Part shown: one piece after another, positions 1 through 11,830 of the stretch
Layout of the letters: every line of letters starts with the position of its first letter
How positions within the stretch are numbered: position 1 is the first letter of the stretch
NCBI GenBank assembly: GCA_029747585.1
Contig: JAPEVF010000490.1
Coordinates: forward strand, 1-34,361
Direction of reading: 5' to 3'
DNA length: 34,361 nucleotides
DNA from: Pleurotus djamor
Taxonomy: Eukaryota; Basidiomycota; Agaricomycetes; Agaricales; Pleurotaceae
Translations under genes and position numbers: made by a program
The notes under the pieces: generated by a model
What the model was told of the DNA's origin: nothing
Databases searched by the model: none
Seen by the model: only the letters and a program-made list of their open reading frames with translations

Positions 1-106
1 CTTTTACCGCGCACGAACGAAGTTAGAGAACGTCGACAAGAACATCATATATTGACAATCTACAACATAGTACACATCCCAAAAATAATGTAGAGAAGTA
101 CANACA

Positions 107-547
107 TCACGAAGAGCNGTTGATTTGTTTCGAAACATGCGAAATCAAGAAGGTATAGTCCTCGCGGCGGTGATGGCGTCCAAGTTCCTCGATCCCTGTA
201 AGAGCATGGCTTGCTAGAACAGTTGTTAGCAAGAGATCGGCGAGGTCGGCGTTCATTTCTTGGAGGAATTCATTCCCCGATAACGTGAGTGGAATCGGCG
301 AGAATGCTTGCTGAGCGTCGTGGATGAGCCGGCAGAGTGTCGCGTACGGCTCCTTTGTGGGCAGTTCGAGGGAAGAGGACGGACTGGTCGGTCTCGCGGC
401 GGGTAAATAGGTTGTCGACTGCCAATGTGGGTGCGAAGAAAAATGGAGGTTCATGACGATCGTAGTGTAGTTGTTAAATTGATCGCGAGCGACATCGTTG
501 TAGGTTAGAATCGTCGTCTCTTCATTTTCGTTGCTGTGGTAAGGCAT
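107..547 (-). CDS. hypothetical protein, single-exon reading frame (146 aa)
   Basis: I do not recognise this protein. The frame is open from an ATG to a stop near the window edge. The C-terminal half looks protein-like: a stretch around residues 68-140 is rich in Leu, Ala and charged residues and reads like amphipathic helices (for example NADLADLLLTTVLASHALTG). The N-terminal half is rich in Ser, Thr and Asn. Two ambiguous bases lie at 103 and 118, so the last few codons and the stop are unsafe. It could also be one exon of a longer minus-strand gene that continues off the left edge. No neighbour gives a functional clue. Confidence 0.35.
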   Translation of the reverse strand: MPYHSNENEETTILTYNDVARDQFNNYTTIVMNLHFSSHPHWQSTTYLPAARPTSPSSSLELPTKEPYATLCRLIHDAQQAFSPIPLTLSGNEFLQEMNADLADLLLTTVLASHALTGIEELGRHHRREDYTFLISHVSKQINXSS

Positions 548-2060
548 CCGTAGTTTGTGCTGACAGTATGGGATGTGAACGAGGAAATTATTATGTATGT
601 ACTCCCGGGGACTTCATCCCCCCAGACAACATTGGCATCCCCAGTTGAACTTTGAATTTGAGTACCCTCGCTGTCACCGCCAGCCACAAATTTTATTTGA
701 CTTTGGCTCTTTTGACAGCATCTTATCTCTGGCAAAAGCTCGAAGCTCTCCATAAGGCCCTACGTGTGAGGCAGCAGAGCCATATGTCACCGCCATGGAA
801 GAAGTGCCTAATAATACACGGCTTCCATCAACTTTCATATCGGCTCCGATATCACGGAGGAGGGTATGCCCCCTTGTATTGGTGCGGGGTAGGAAAGCCA
901 GCGAGTTGAATGTCCTGCACCTCGTCAAGAGGAAAGAAACTGACCGTTGAAAAGACCTAGATGATACTCTGCGCTTGATGGGGCGTACTCAACCCGTTCC
1001 ATTCCCAGTATCCACCCGACCTTTCACCATCAATGAAGTACTCCCTGATTGGGCGTAAACATCACCATGCGATCTAGACCCACTTCCCCGGACACTCCAC
1101 GAAGTTGCACATACTCGCGTAAATTGGGGTACAAGATACGCGGCTACGGCTGCATTCATGAACACGTATGTCCGCAATCACAATCGGGGCCTGATGGTGA
1201 AGAGCACTTTAAAGGAGATAACTATTGTTGTCGTCGACGTACCCAATCCATGAGGTTATCCATACCTACCGTGTTTGTCTTCCGTCTGTCAACTTCCCTC
1301 CCTTCGCCGTCTTTGCCTCCACTTCCACCACCTCACCTTCCCCTGTTTATTTGAACCGACAATGACGTCCTGGGGGGTAGGAAGAAAGGAACGAGGATCA
1401 TCCCGGATGGGCCTACCCTGGGTGATAAGACGGCGGAACGCTGCGACTGGAGATAGGAAACCAGCGGTGAACATGATGGGGATGTATGAGTTGACGTGAG
1501 TCTGATTCAGAGTCACAATACGAGTGAGGGTTGCGTGTTGGTGGGTGATCGAGTGGCGAGAGTGTCGCCAAATAGTCATTCGTCCAACTGGCGACTGGAA
1601 GGAAGGTGAGGAGAGTGTCGTCCGGGATGGTGACAAGAAGGGTAACTAGTGACTGAGTGGAGGCACAGAATCAGAGCAAAGCTTACTTACGAGTAGCTAA
1701 CTCATCCAATGGTCTAGTTATCCACAGAATACCAATGAATGGAAAAGGCATAGAGCGTGGCTTGGAAATGTCATGATTTGGATGGAGGCTCAAAAAAATG
1801 GAACGTCGAGCGGATTTCTCATAGTATAGCCCCGAGATAAGACAGTCCTCTTCGGGTGGACATATCTAATAGAGGAGGAGCAAAGGCAACGACGAAAACA
1901 ACAACGGTGGTGGAAGGAAAGAGTAGGATTCGGGCATCAGATGCCTAGAAACTCGAACATTTCCCATATTGACAGGCAGGACTAGTCCCTAAATCGAGTC
2001 TTCGGTCGCTACCCAAGTGTTCGACATCACAAATGGATTGAAAGGTCTTTCCCTATCTCT
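548..2060. other. interval without a supported gene
   Basis: About 1.5 kb in which only short frames occur. The best is on the minus strand at about 1290-1636, with a hydrophobic stretch (SYIPIMFTAGFLSPVAAFR) that could be part of a membrane-protein exon. I could not link it to neighbouring exons with consistent splice phases. Confidence 0.4.
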
Positions 2061-2708
2061 CTACCAAGTACACGGCACCTCCGCCTCAGGCCACGTAATC
2101 GTCCTCTCCACAATAAACCCACAATCTCCCAACGCAACCGTCGGCATCCTATAACACTTCCTCACCCCCGTATCCTTCCAAATCCTATGCCCCCTCATCT
2201 TCCCATCATCCACGCAAATCGACTGCGGCCTCCCACACGCCGTAAAATCATAACACCCGCTATTAATCGACCCGACTTTGTGACGAAGACACTGGTCACA
2301 GTCGTTTACGCGGATCGCAAAGTCGGTTGTGCTGATGGTGATGGGAGGCGCGCCACCGGGGGAGGGAGTGGTTTGCATGAACCATGTGAAGACCATGTCA
2401 AAGGGTTCGTTGAAGTCGGGGCAGGTGCCTTGGTCGCAAGCACCGGATTGGATTTGGAAGGACGTGTTTGTGGTGGGAGCGATGGTTTTGTCTGAGGATA
2501 GGTCCCAGCCGAATTCGTCTTTCATCCTTTTGAGCATGGTCGTGTCGTTGTTGATGTTAATCGTGCCAGCAGGGATGAGAGGGGGAGTTAACCCTGCGTC
2601 TGCGATAATCTCGGGGATGGGTACGGTGGATTCGTCAGCAGCAGGAGCGGCGATGACAGCTGCGACCTTGGTCATAGCAAGCAAAAACAAGTTCTTGAGG
2701 GAATGCAT
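2061..2708 (-). CDS. secreted cysteine-rich protein of unknown function (215 aa)
   Basis: An uninterrupted single-exon frame. The N-terminus is a classic signal peptide: a positively charged start (MHSLKNLF), a hydrophobic core around residues 7-20 and a likely cleavage near AVIAAPA. The mature part has ten cysteines, enough for five disulfides. They cluster in a C-terminal half with the motifs DCDQCL, SGCYDFTACGRPQSICVD, RKCYRM and LGDCGF. I have an impression that similar small secreted proteins are common in Agaricomycetes, but none has a function I can name. A TATA-like box lies about 135 bp upstream. It is probably extracellular; enzyme, effector or structural roles are all open. Confidence 0.75.
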   Translation of the reverse strand: MHSLKNLFLLAMTKVAAVIAAPAADESTVPIPEIIADAGLTPPLIPAGTININNDTTMLKRMKDEFGWDLSSDKTIAPTTNTSFQIQSGACDQGTCPDFNEPFDMVFTWFMQTTPSPGGAPPITISTTDFAIRVNDCDQCLRHKVGSINSGCYDFTACGRPQSICVDDGKMRGHRIWKDTGVRKCYRMPTVALGDCGFIVERTITWPEAEVPCTW

Positions 2709-2839
2709 AGTAGTGTCGAGCTCAATAAGGCGACTAGATGTATCACAATATCAGGATTGGTTCGTAGATGCGGGGAAGGACAGTGCTTACTCGATTCAAC
2801 GCTGAGGAGTTCTGTTGATTCTCGTTCTCCCTCCTGGAC

Positions 2840-2847
2840 TTTTATAC
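2840..2847 (-). promoter_or_regulatory. TATA-like box upstream of the secreted-protein gene
   Basis: Read on the minus strand the sequence is TATAAAAG, 132-139 bp before the ATG at 2708. This fits a core promoter with a longish 5' leader, which may contain an intron. Confidence 0.4.
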
Positions 2848-3091
2848 AGAGGACTTGAACGTGTACGCTCCGTATTCCGTCGACCAGAATAGCACCTGCG
2901 CGCCAAAATGGTGAGATGGGGAATCGCCATACGATGGGGAGACAAGGTAGACTCACCAATGGATAAGCCAACGGCCAGAGTAGCCCGTCCCTCGCAGATC
3001 ATCCGGTAACCTATCCTCTTTAGCCAGGCTGTATAACCAACCCGAAACCATTCGAAGTCATGAAGACTCGGACGGGCCTTGGCTCCTTCGT

Positions 3092-4204
3092 TTAGTCAGG
3101 CAGCCCAGTCATTATGTGATGCGTCGAGGGCGGACAAGACGATCGCTCCATAAGCAGGACGGGTTCTTGAGGCCCGAAATCGCGCTCACAAAGGCGGCAC
3201 GGCGTTGGTGTGAGAGGGAGCCGTAGCGAGTCATTGAACTGGAGGGAAGTATGTCAGAAAAACGAAGGGACAAAGCCGAATAGTTGGATGCTCACCGAGT
3301 CCAATAGCATAATCTCGCACATCACCCAGTACAAAGGCTAGACGTAGACGTAGACTCTCGTGCAGTCCATATGCGCAAAGGCACAGCGACGAAGTAACAA
3401 GTAACGACCAAGTACCATACTGCGACCAGGGGGAGCAATAGTCCGTGGTATGGAGGGAGGGTGTATAGGATGCGTCAAAGCTAAACCGAGCGGAAGTCTG
3501 AACACAAGAGGGATCGTAAACACAGGAGGGAAAAGATAATCGTCCGCGACCGAATAGACAATAGGCAGGATATCATATGCTCTGGAAGAGTGATGTACGA
3601 AAGGGGAGGCGGGGGAAGATCCATGTACAATGATATAGTCCGTGAGAGGAAGGAAACAAGCAGGCGAAGGGGGGTAAAGTCTGGGGGAAATCGAAATGAA
3701 TGTCAGAGAAAGGGTAGCAAACGTCCGTGAAAAGGGAGGAGAAGAGGAGAGGGGGGGAGGCTGTATACGTAGGAAGGCGCCATGCCTTCGAACACAGCTT
3801 GATTCGATGTTCATCTTCACCTCCATCGTCTTCTTCGAACCCTCCCATCGTGACTGCTACTCGTCTTGCGAACAATCAGCGAGGAGAATAACAGCGCCAT
3901 CCAACCTCAATGCCTCTTTTTCCAGGCCCGAGGGAGAATGACAAGCCGTGGTCATCTGGGAACGCACCGAACCGAGGTGGGATGGTATGAACGGGGGGTA
4001 CGCTGTCACGAGCGACCAGCGTGAACGTTGTCGGCAGGGAGAACCTGGAGCGGTCGTCCTAGCGTCGATGTTGATCGTGTTTCTCGTGGTCCACAGCTGT
4101 GGAACGGAATAGCCAGCCCATAGTTATCTTCATTGCATCTGCGTCCTCCTCCTGGCCTAAACCCAGTTCGTCTCCTCCTACTCCTCCTCTCTCTACTTCT
4201 TCAT
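3092..4204 (-). other. possible exons of an unrecognised minus-strand gene
   Basis: On the minus strand a segment near 3830-3340 stays open in overlapping frames and is rich in hydrophobic residues. A short spliced continuation can be drawn: a frame ending MCEIMLLDS at a GTGAGC donor (about 3295), joined in phase to an exon with PTPCRLCERDFGP that ends at a TAA at 3092-3094. I do not recognise the product and could not build the 5' part, so this is a note of possible coding content, not a gene model. Confidence 0.2.
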
Positions 4205-6933
4205 GTTCTTCATACGGACGGTGGAGAGGATCCTATGCGTGGAGTCGGGTACGTAGATGTTCGGAAGCTGAGAGGCTGTGAAAACAATCAACACCAACTC
4301 ACGAAGAGGAACAGAATACCTTACCACAACGGGCCTCACCAAGTCATAACGCGTAACGACGTGTATGGTAGGACCAATGCGTCGAGTACACTGAGTACGA
4401 TGGTATAGGACTAACGACAGGGTTAAGGTCCCGCAGTCCACGTTCATCCTTNCCCCCCCTCTTGCTTGTCGCCGGTAGGTACAGCCCCTTCGAATTCTAG
4501 GTATTCTTCACCGTCCTCTCCTAGCCCTCTACCTTCTCCTCCAACGACCGGTCGACAGGGAAGGGTACAACGACATCCACTTCAACGCCACACATGCCCC
4601 GACTTGAGCAAACCGTGGTGGATATGGTCGTATGAGAAAGCACGGGTGCGGTGGTGAACGAAGGGGACCAGTAGTATGCGGTGGTAAGCCTCGAGCGGCG
4701 CGAACGTTGAAAATAAGAGGGAGCGCCAGAGCCGTCGTCCCAGCGTCATGTTGAGTACCTTGTTTGTATGTAGCCCGGAAATGGGTCGAAACGTCTTCAT
4801 CGAGTCTTGCTCTTCCCTATTCTTCACCACCATACCGTAAAAGATCGTCCCTCGTTTCTCTTCTCCTTCCTACTCCTGGCCCTCCTGCTCGCTCGTCATC
4901 GGAAACCAGCCCATCGACTGAGCGATAACCCATAATATCCACGACCTGCCAGCAACTCCTCAAGCACCTCATCGAACAAAGACAAAGCTGGCTCATCCGC
5001 CGAAGGAGCAAGCGCTCGAACAAGGGACGGAGGATCTGCTCNGAGTTGGGATAGCCAAATGGCAGCAGCTACGAAGTTGAGAAAAGGATCAGCGCTCAGC
5101 AACAGAGCATAAGAAAGTAGCGAGGAGTGGAGAGCATACCTTGATGTTGTCTTGTTGTATTGGATTATCATATGTTCCGATGTGCTGGTGTCGTTCGGCT
5201 TGTTCTTGAAAACCAAGGGAAACCCCCTCTATGACTTCTTCCAAAGCTCGTATCCATGTCGCGCCGACATCCTACTCCCTAATTGTACTACCGCAGCGTA
5301 CGTCCCCCGTCGCAGATAACAGCAGGGTGGAGCAGCGACAGCGTGAAGCTGACTCTCATGTTTCGCGGTGGCTGAGTTGTGGGGGTGGGGATAGCGAAGG
5401 ATGGGGCCGAATGGTGCAGGTGCAGGATGGGACCGGCATGGAGGATGCGACTACCACGGAGAGCCTCGGCGAAAAGACTAAGAATCGTCTTGGTTCCAGG
5501 TACGGGGTGACAGATGGGACCAGTATGCAGGGAGTTGGAGGCTGGCCGTATTCCTCGTTTGGTCGCCTACGTTCCTCGAATCCTCTTAAACTTCGAGCCC
5601 GACTCATCCTAGCGATCCCAAAGGGTGTTGCGCACCTCTTCGTCGACTTCGTCCAACAGCCCTAGTGGATGCGAGCCACCAAACACGGCAGTATGCGACG
5701 GGGAATAAGACATCGATAGCCAGCGGTGGACATATCGATGCAGAGAGCGGGAGGAGTACGATCGGATATTGGGCGTTGACGCGTTGACGGGTGAACATAG
5801 ATGCGGACGTTCACCATCATCGTCAGCAGGGATATCTGGGACGAAAAACGCGTGGGTGGATGGTCTGAGACGCGGCGGCTGTTGAGCTCAGGGTGAAAGG
5901 GATGGACGATGCGACTGCGACTCTGACTGCGGCGAAAACTGTGGTGAGACAACTGGAAGCAGTTCACGTCCTCGTTGATATCGTGAGTTGATTGAGAGGC
6001 AAGGGATTGACGAGGCCGTTCCTCGAGATAGGTAGGTCTGAGGGGGTAGGGTTGACCCGTCCTTTAGACCAGTGTGCATCAATGTCAACGGCGGTATAAC
6101 GTGGTTGAAAGGCTGACGCGCTGACGTTTTATATGAGAGTCGGGGGCATGAAAGGGAAGGAGAAAGTGGAGTGTCGATGGAATGGATGTCAACGCGAAAA
6201 TCGTTGAATGGCGGGGGTAGCTGTACGGAACAGCGTTGGTAACGATCCGACAAGAAGCCTGGAGCATGGTGGCGTCGATAGAATGGAGACTGTAGGAAGG
6301 AAGGTCGCCACGATTCATGATGATGGTGTGGTAGGAGAGTCGTTGATGGCGCCGCGAAGGGGAGGAAAATCGAGGAACCTTCATCGCCGAGCAAAACCCC
6401 CGAGACCTCTCCTTTTCCTCCGTGTCCAGTCCTGTATCATCCTCGAATCTCAGCCCCGTCTTCACATCCAAAGTAGGCGGTGCATCACGCAGCACCCCAG
6501 GTGGATGGGACCGAGAACAACTGGGAGTCGGGTAGAGCCGGTTAGCAGGATGACGAGATGTAGACCGATAAAAGTGGACTTACTGAACTCAGGGTTAATT
6601 TTATCGATGAGTTCTTCGCAGAGAAACGACAGCACTGAGAGCGTAGTGTAGCAAATTTAAATGTCATGGGTTCGGGTTGGGTTCGAGTGCTGAGGTGGTC
6701 ATCGAGCGCCACTGCTGGCGACGCCGATACGAATCGCCTTGCGTGTCATAGGGCATATACAGCATAGAACCAAAGGGTATACGCGCAAGGCAAACGAAAA
6801 ACGAGGAAACCGAGGATGGTGGTGGAAGCAAAGACCGGCGCTCGGTGTTCCGAATCCGTTCCTCCGAGATCTCCCCTGTTTGCGGCCAGGAGTGCACCCT
6901 AAATCGTGGATTTGGGCGAGAGAATGGGCATAC
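4205..6933 (-). repeat. left arm of a degenerate inverted repeat (decayed paralogous gene)
   Basis: Read on the minus strand, this segment is colinear with 11831-14190 on the plus strand. Anchors seen in both copies: a start-proximal block with FASTTI and a TATACCCT tract; the motif VNPT.S.LPI.RN.LVNPLPLNQLT; EYGQP..PC.LVPSVTP; and a terminal RSLE.K.EG followed by a stop (here at 4521-4523). The copies differ by many substitutions and indels, and the matching frame drifts within each arm. No single long open frame survives. Some parts look like real exons (for example SFLCEELIDKINPEF followed by a GTAAGT donor near 6565). I do not recognise the ancestral protein. Ambiguous bases lie at 4452 and 5042. 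Confidence 0.55.
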
Positions 6934-7145
6934 ATGAGTGATTGCAGTCACTTTTACTGTTTAGAAGAAGTGTGATAGAGTGGGAGAAAGATAATGGGAG
7001 AAAGAGAGAAAGAGACCCCCGAAAGGAGAATGAAAGAAAAGCACAAACGAGAGGGTATTGATGGTGTCTCGTGGATTGAGACGCATAGACAAGTCATGAA
7101 TGGGATGGGATGTGGTGTGGTGTGGTATTGCGAGGTGAAGGAACC

Positions 7146-7573
7146 TCACTGAGTCGTAAGCTGACTCCTTGGGGTGGTCCTCATGTCTTTCTTCTTGATG
7201 AACCCGCGCAGGGCACCAATTTCGAAAGGACGGTTCGTGGCTTCAAATATGCGACTAAGTATGTAGAGTATGTCATGTGAGTACTCGTCACTGGATGAAT
7301 GGAGCAGGCGAGGAAGTGAATGTGGATCGCACCTATTCATAGCGAGAAGGTTTTCCAGATAGACTTTTGCATTGTCCCCGCTGCGAGTGCGAGTATCTTT
7401 CTTCAAGCAATCACTGTGCGCCGAGTCTCCGAGGATTTGATTGATAGCGTCGAATAAGACGTCACTGTGGTCGACGAATCAGTGAAAAGATGGCGAGGCG
7501 ATAATGAGGAAGGACACAGGGTATAGAGCACGTACCTATCCAACGCAAGTAACTTCTCGATCCCCACTTTCAT
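7146..7573 (-). CDS. small three-exon hypothetical gene (about 92 aa)
   Basis: Exons 7536-7573, 7333-7464 and 7146-7254 join in phase across two introns: GTACGT donor (7535-7465) and GTGCGA donor (7332-7255), both ending in AG. The total is 279 nt including the TGA. The protein shows two similar leucine-rich pieces, KVGIEKLLALDSD and KVYLENLLAMNSR, so it may contain a short helical repeat. I do not recognise it. The chosen ATG is the first in frame in the leading exon, but further 5' exons from the 7.6-8.1 kb region could belong to the same gene. It lies 3' of the minus-strand DUF6534-type gene. Confidence 0.35.
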
Positions 7574-7606
7574 GACTTCACCCCCTCAACATCTTTACTC
7601 ACCTGC

Positions 7607-8133
7607 TCACCACCCACCACCGCACTCATCAATATTACCCGCGAAAACAACAATACTCCACACCGCCAAAACATTGTACCACGTCGTATCGAGCATGGAA
7701 AGTCCGATGATTCTAATCAACATCGCACCCATGTAGTCCTTGCTTCGAGCGGGGTGCTTCTTCACTGTTGCAACATCATCTCGCTTCTCATTGGAACGAT
7801 GGGCTGGTATATTGGTTGATGGGTGGTGATTGTGGTAGATGTTCGTGGTGTTGTATTGATTCCCGCCTACGTCGTTGAAGGTCTTCATCTTTGCTTTTCC
7901 GTGGTTGAGGAAGGCCATTTGATCGATGGATATGGATGAGGGTTGTGAGAGGCTCCAATCTCTGGATGGCTGCTGGAGGATAAAGTACAGGACAGAAGTC
8001 GACCTCCGGTGCGGTTGTCTTTGTTTTTCATCGAATCCGCCATTTTGTCCAATCTAGGAGCTGAGCGTCTGCGTTCTGACATCTCTGCCACTATTGCAGA
8101 GGTTAACGCTTCAAGCAGGACCCTCGATTTCAA
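7607..8133 (-). other. hypothetical minus-strand exons with a possible membrane segment
   Basis: One frame contains FNDVGGNQYNTTNIYHNHHP, a low-complexity motif that resembles N-terminal linker sequences (FNNVGGNQ-like) seen in many Agaricomycete proteins. It is followed by a hydrophobic stretch, TWYNVLAVWSIVVFAGNI, that could span a membrane. An upstream piece (SERRRSAPRLDKMADSMKNK) may be a separate exon. I could not connect the parts with certainty, so function and gene limits remain unknown. Confidence 0.25.
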
Positions 8134-8561
8134 GGAGTCAGTGCCGTGATGACGTGCTGTGTAACGGACTCCGTCGGCAGCGCATTATCGTCCAGTTTTT
8201 AGGAGAACTTACCTGAGTATCACCAATCTGTCTTCGCATTTGTGACTTCTCCCCGGGTTCCGTGAGTTCAAGAGTTGTATACATATAGCTACTTGGGCAG
8301 GAATGAGGAGTGCGGTACTTTAAAGAGGAATCATGCCAGTCACCTACAGTGAATGCTCTGTGGATTTTAAAAATTGCGGCGCTTGGGTTAATCTCACCGG
8401 TGATACTTCCAAGGTTGATACTTCCAGGAAGCGATCATAACGAAGTATGGTGATGCTTGGTTCCCCTTTACTCTACACAAGAAAGTACTCTAGAGTGTAC
8501 TCTATTGCTATCTTATTGACATTCTTTGTAACGCGTGTGCGTACGCCTCAATCTCCTCTCT
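8134..8561. other. intergenic interval
   Basis: No gene seen. It contains the palindrome ACTCTAGAGT at about 8487, shared with two sites that flank transposon A. Confidence 0.5.
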
Positions 8562-10317
8562 TCAAATCTCAATCGACGCTGATGCCGATCCCGATGTAGC
8601 CCTCCATTGCGCGCGAGCGTTAAGCGTCGCAAGGAGCATATTCGCGTACAGCTTCGAGAGGATGAGGTCGGGTATCATGTAGTAGGCAGAATCATCATAG
8701 TTGATGCCTCTAAACCCACCGATGATCCCTGTCTGCAAAACAAACCGTTCCGTGTAGGCTCAAGCTTGAGAAAATTGAGTGAGGGAGTTACTTACCTGCT
8801 GGAGGAGAAAGAGGACAATTTCGAGGAGTATACAAGTCGAAGTAAGCAGTCCGGTTTCCAACGTTACTTTCAATGAGGTAGCATCATCAGCAAAACTCAA
8901 AGGGTTGTGGTGGACATGAGATAACGAACATTGGATTATCTTGGAGACCTTGCTATCCGTACGGCGAAACCCTGTTTTAGAGCGAAGCTGCAGAGTCGTG
9001 ATTTATGTTGTCAGTTTGACGTCTCTTGCGGAAATGCCAAAGCGCTCAGACCAGGATGTATGAAATGCCCCCGGTCACGAGCAAGTCAGCCAACGCGGAG
9101 GAGCATAGCCATATCAACGTAGGTGCTAACAATTTCCCTTGAGGTCCCGTGTGGACAGTCTTTCGACTTTCGTAATCGTGGACGACAGGGGGGATACCCC
9201 GCGGGGACGTGACGGCGGTTATTACTGCACTGACTTCGAGTGGGGGAAGCATGTGAGTTAGGTAAGAAGATACTGGTGGACTTTCGAAGAGGAGGGAAGA
9301 GGAGGGATAGACGGTGTACATACTTAGAGATATCACGGAGAAACCATAAATGGAGTAGGTCAACCGCTTGGAGGCTTGGAGGGAGTGAAGCCGCCAAGCG
9401 TAGAATAGCTGGACGGGTGTCGATATCGATGCCTTGCAAACTGTGGTCAGATCGCTAGAGACGTATCAAGTCATCGACGATCGAAGATGATTTTTCTTAC
9501 CGTCAATATTGTGTCTGAACTCGTCGAGACGGGTAGGGTGACCGAATGTTGGTAAGTAGGTTGATTTGATTTTAAGGACCAGCGAGAGGTGCGTACGGAT
9601 TTTGATGACTGAGTCGCGGCGTTACGATTAGTAGGTGTTTGTGATATAAAATGACGGGGTACGAACGTTCATGATACGTTCCATGAGGTGCTTCTTGGTT
9701 TGTGGGATCGTCTAGCCGTGGATGAATGATGTGGTCGCCGATATTCCAAGTGTCGTAGAACGTCATCGCGGTTTCGATGAGAAACACATAGAGAACCTAT
9801 TAGCACGGGCTTAGAGGTAAGGAAGGACAACCATCGCTTGTAAAATATGGGGGCAATTACTTACTAGGCGACGCAGGGTTCGCTTGTCGCTGTAGAAAAA
9901 ACCCAAGTCCAAAGACTGAACTTAGAGTACACTCTGGTGCGAGGGATGATTTATAGTACTTTGGAAAGGCGTTGAAGTACGTGAGGATCTGGTACTCCGT
10001 GGTGAGAACCGATCAATGGGCAATGCGAAATGAGAAATATCAACACTTACTTGGCACGCAAGTATCTGCGCAATATCGGACGTTGAGAACGGAGTTTTTG
10101 GACAGGGAGGATGAAGCTGGATTGTACCCCAAACAGGACGAGGCTACATGTCAAACCGATGAAGTATGGAAGCGTTCTGATAAGCAGCGATGATCGCGAT
10201 GTTAACCAGATGACATGAACGGACAAGGGTTTCAAAGGCGCACGCCATCGTCGCAGCCCACAGTGAGTATGGGCCGTATGAGTAGAGAGGAACAGGCTCC
10301 ATCGACGTCGAGGACAT
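8562..10317 (-). CDS. DUF6534-type multi-pass membrane protein, copy 1 (13 exons; possible frameshift)
   Basis: Homologous exon by exon to the plus-strand gene at 15022-16694. Exons (minus strand): 10317-10262, 10176-10128, 10065-10051, 9988-9960, 9889-9865, 9796-9667, 9608-9597, 9514-9501, 9454-9324, 9233-9052, 8987-8930, 8866-8796, 8732-8562. Family marks: YFIGLTCSLVLFG, FNAFPNDKRTLRRL, VQLFYAWRL, SSALADLLVTGG, SKTGFRRTD, ETGLLTS and KLYANMLLATLNAR. Such proteins are predicted seven-helix membrane proteins of Agaricomycetes without known function. In the ninth exon this copy has one extra base relative to its paralog (GATATCGACACC against GTATCCACACC, about 9420-9426). If that is real and splicing is conserved, the gene is frameshifted. 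An open frame is still possible if the 9597-9501 segment is kept as one exon and the next begins at 9440. Confidence 0.7.
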
Positions 10318-11830
10318 GGTTGGAGAAGGAGAGGCGGGGTAAAGAGAGGAGTGCCGAGGAAATGTGGAATTCGAAGAACCTCATGCCGCGCAATTCCATT
10401 GTTATTTATATCCAGCATATGCGACTCCGGAAAACATAATTATAACTGCATCAGAAATTGATGACTTGACACTTGTTGAACAATTGATGAACAGCACAGG
10501 CGGGATCAATCCATCCACCTATCAACTCGAGTGTTAGCATGCGGTCCATGGTTTTACAGAATTACCGGGGTATCTTGGGAGAGAATCGTGCGACGCAGCT
10601 GACTGGGATGGAAAGGGGGAGCGTGTTGTCGTCCTGATGCCTTACCAAGTGCCTGGTATATCGTCATCAAGCCGCGCAATCACCTCTCGAAGATATACTC
10701 ACTAGTGACCGTCGGCGTTTTATGATGCATCCGATGTCCTTCAAAGGCCTTCCATATCCCATGGCCTCGTGTAGGCATGTATTCATATCATCTCCTCGAC
10801 ACAGATGGAGTGTGGCTGTCCACACGCCCGTGAAGTCGGAGAACCGACAACAAAGTATCGATCGCACCGACGATATTGCGAATAGATCGGTCACAGTTAT
10901 TTACCTAGGTTGCAGGGTGTGTCGTTCTCATGATATTCTGTGTTGTGTGATGGGGTTCATGCTGTCGGGGTGAGGGTGGGCTGATGTGAGGTAGATGACC
11001 TTGAATCACGTGGATCCAGGAAGATGTAGTAGTGGTGACCGTCTCGTCCCCGGACGTGGTGTTATGTACACAATCTTGACCAGTCCTAGTGGAAACGGTG
11101 ATGTGTCGGAGCGTGAATTCGCCCTCCTGCTTTACTAATACCATTGCTGATAATTTTCTCTAGTCGCGGCTCCGTTCTTGCTCCCCGTTTGAACGAGAAG
11201 AAAGGGATTCAATGACGACTGCGCGATCATTGTGGAATCTTCATCGTTCCCTTCCCACAGTCTAACTCATGCGTCGAAAAGCCCTGAGAATGCACGTTAC
11301 TGAAGCGGTGAAGGTAGGTTACCGAGCGTTCGGTGAGAGGTGTCAGGGTACAGCAAGTCGGCGGGGGTGATGATGGGAGAGAGAAAAGGACGCGAGCCAG
11401 GCGCCCAAAGGTAAGATTCGTTCACCCTGGGTTTGTCCTATGTGACTGAAGAGCTCGACTCTCTACGTCTCGCACCTCGGTGTCAGGGTAGCTCGGGACT
11501 AGAACACAAAGAAAATGGCATCACTTAACACGGAAAGTGAGGAGTGGTAGGTTCATCATTGCATCATGGGGACTGGAGAGCTCGCCCGTGTCTTACTCTA
11601 CTGCTCTGAGATAAGATTGGTTTGAGTAAGAGCGCGCTCATGTCAATCCTGTCCACACCTTGATTTATGCACGTAGTATCACCCCTCAGTATCTTGTTCC
11701 CTTGTCTATCAGTAGCTGGTAACATGAAAACCCACTACATTTCACAAAGATCACGAAGGAGCTATAGGTACTACACAGACTCCGGAGCCATTAGAAAGTA
11801 ACATTCATTCAAATTACTTACGTATTCTAA
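10318..11830. other. interval without a supported gene
   Basis: About 1.5 kb upstream of the minus-strand DUF6534-type gene and of the right repeat arm, which start in opposite directions. It presumably holds promoters for both. No convincing frame or RNA gene was seen. The 10-mer TGTCAGGGTA occurs twice (about 11340 and 11480). Confidence 0.45.

Noticed and set aside
5231..5665. A 144-aa plus-strand frame
   Set aside because: It is the reverse of the left repeat arm, whose conserved coding signal lies on the minus strand; the frame does not persist in the other arm.
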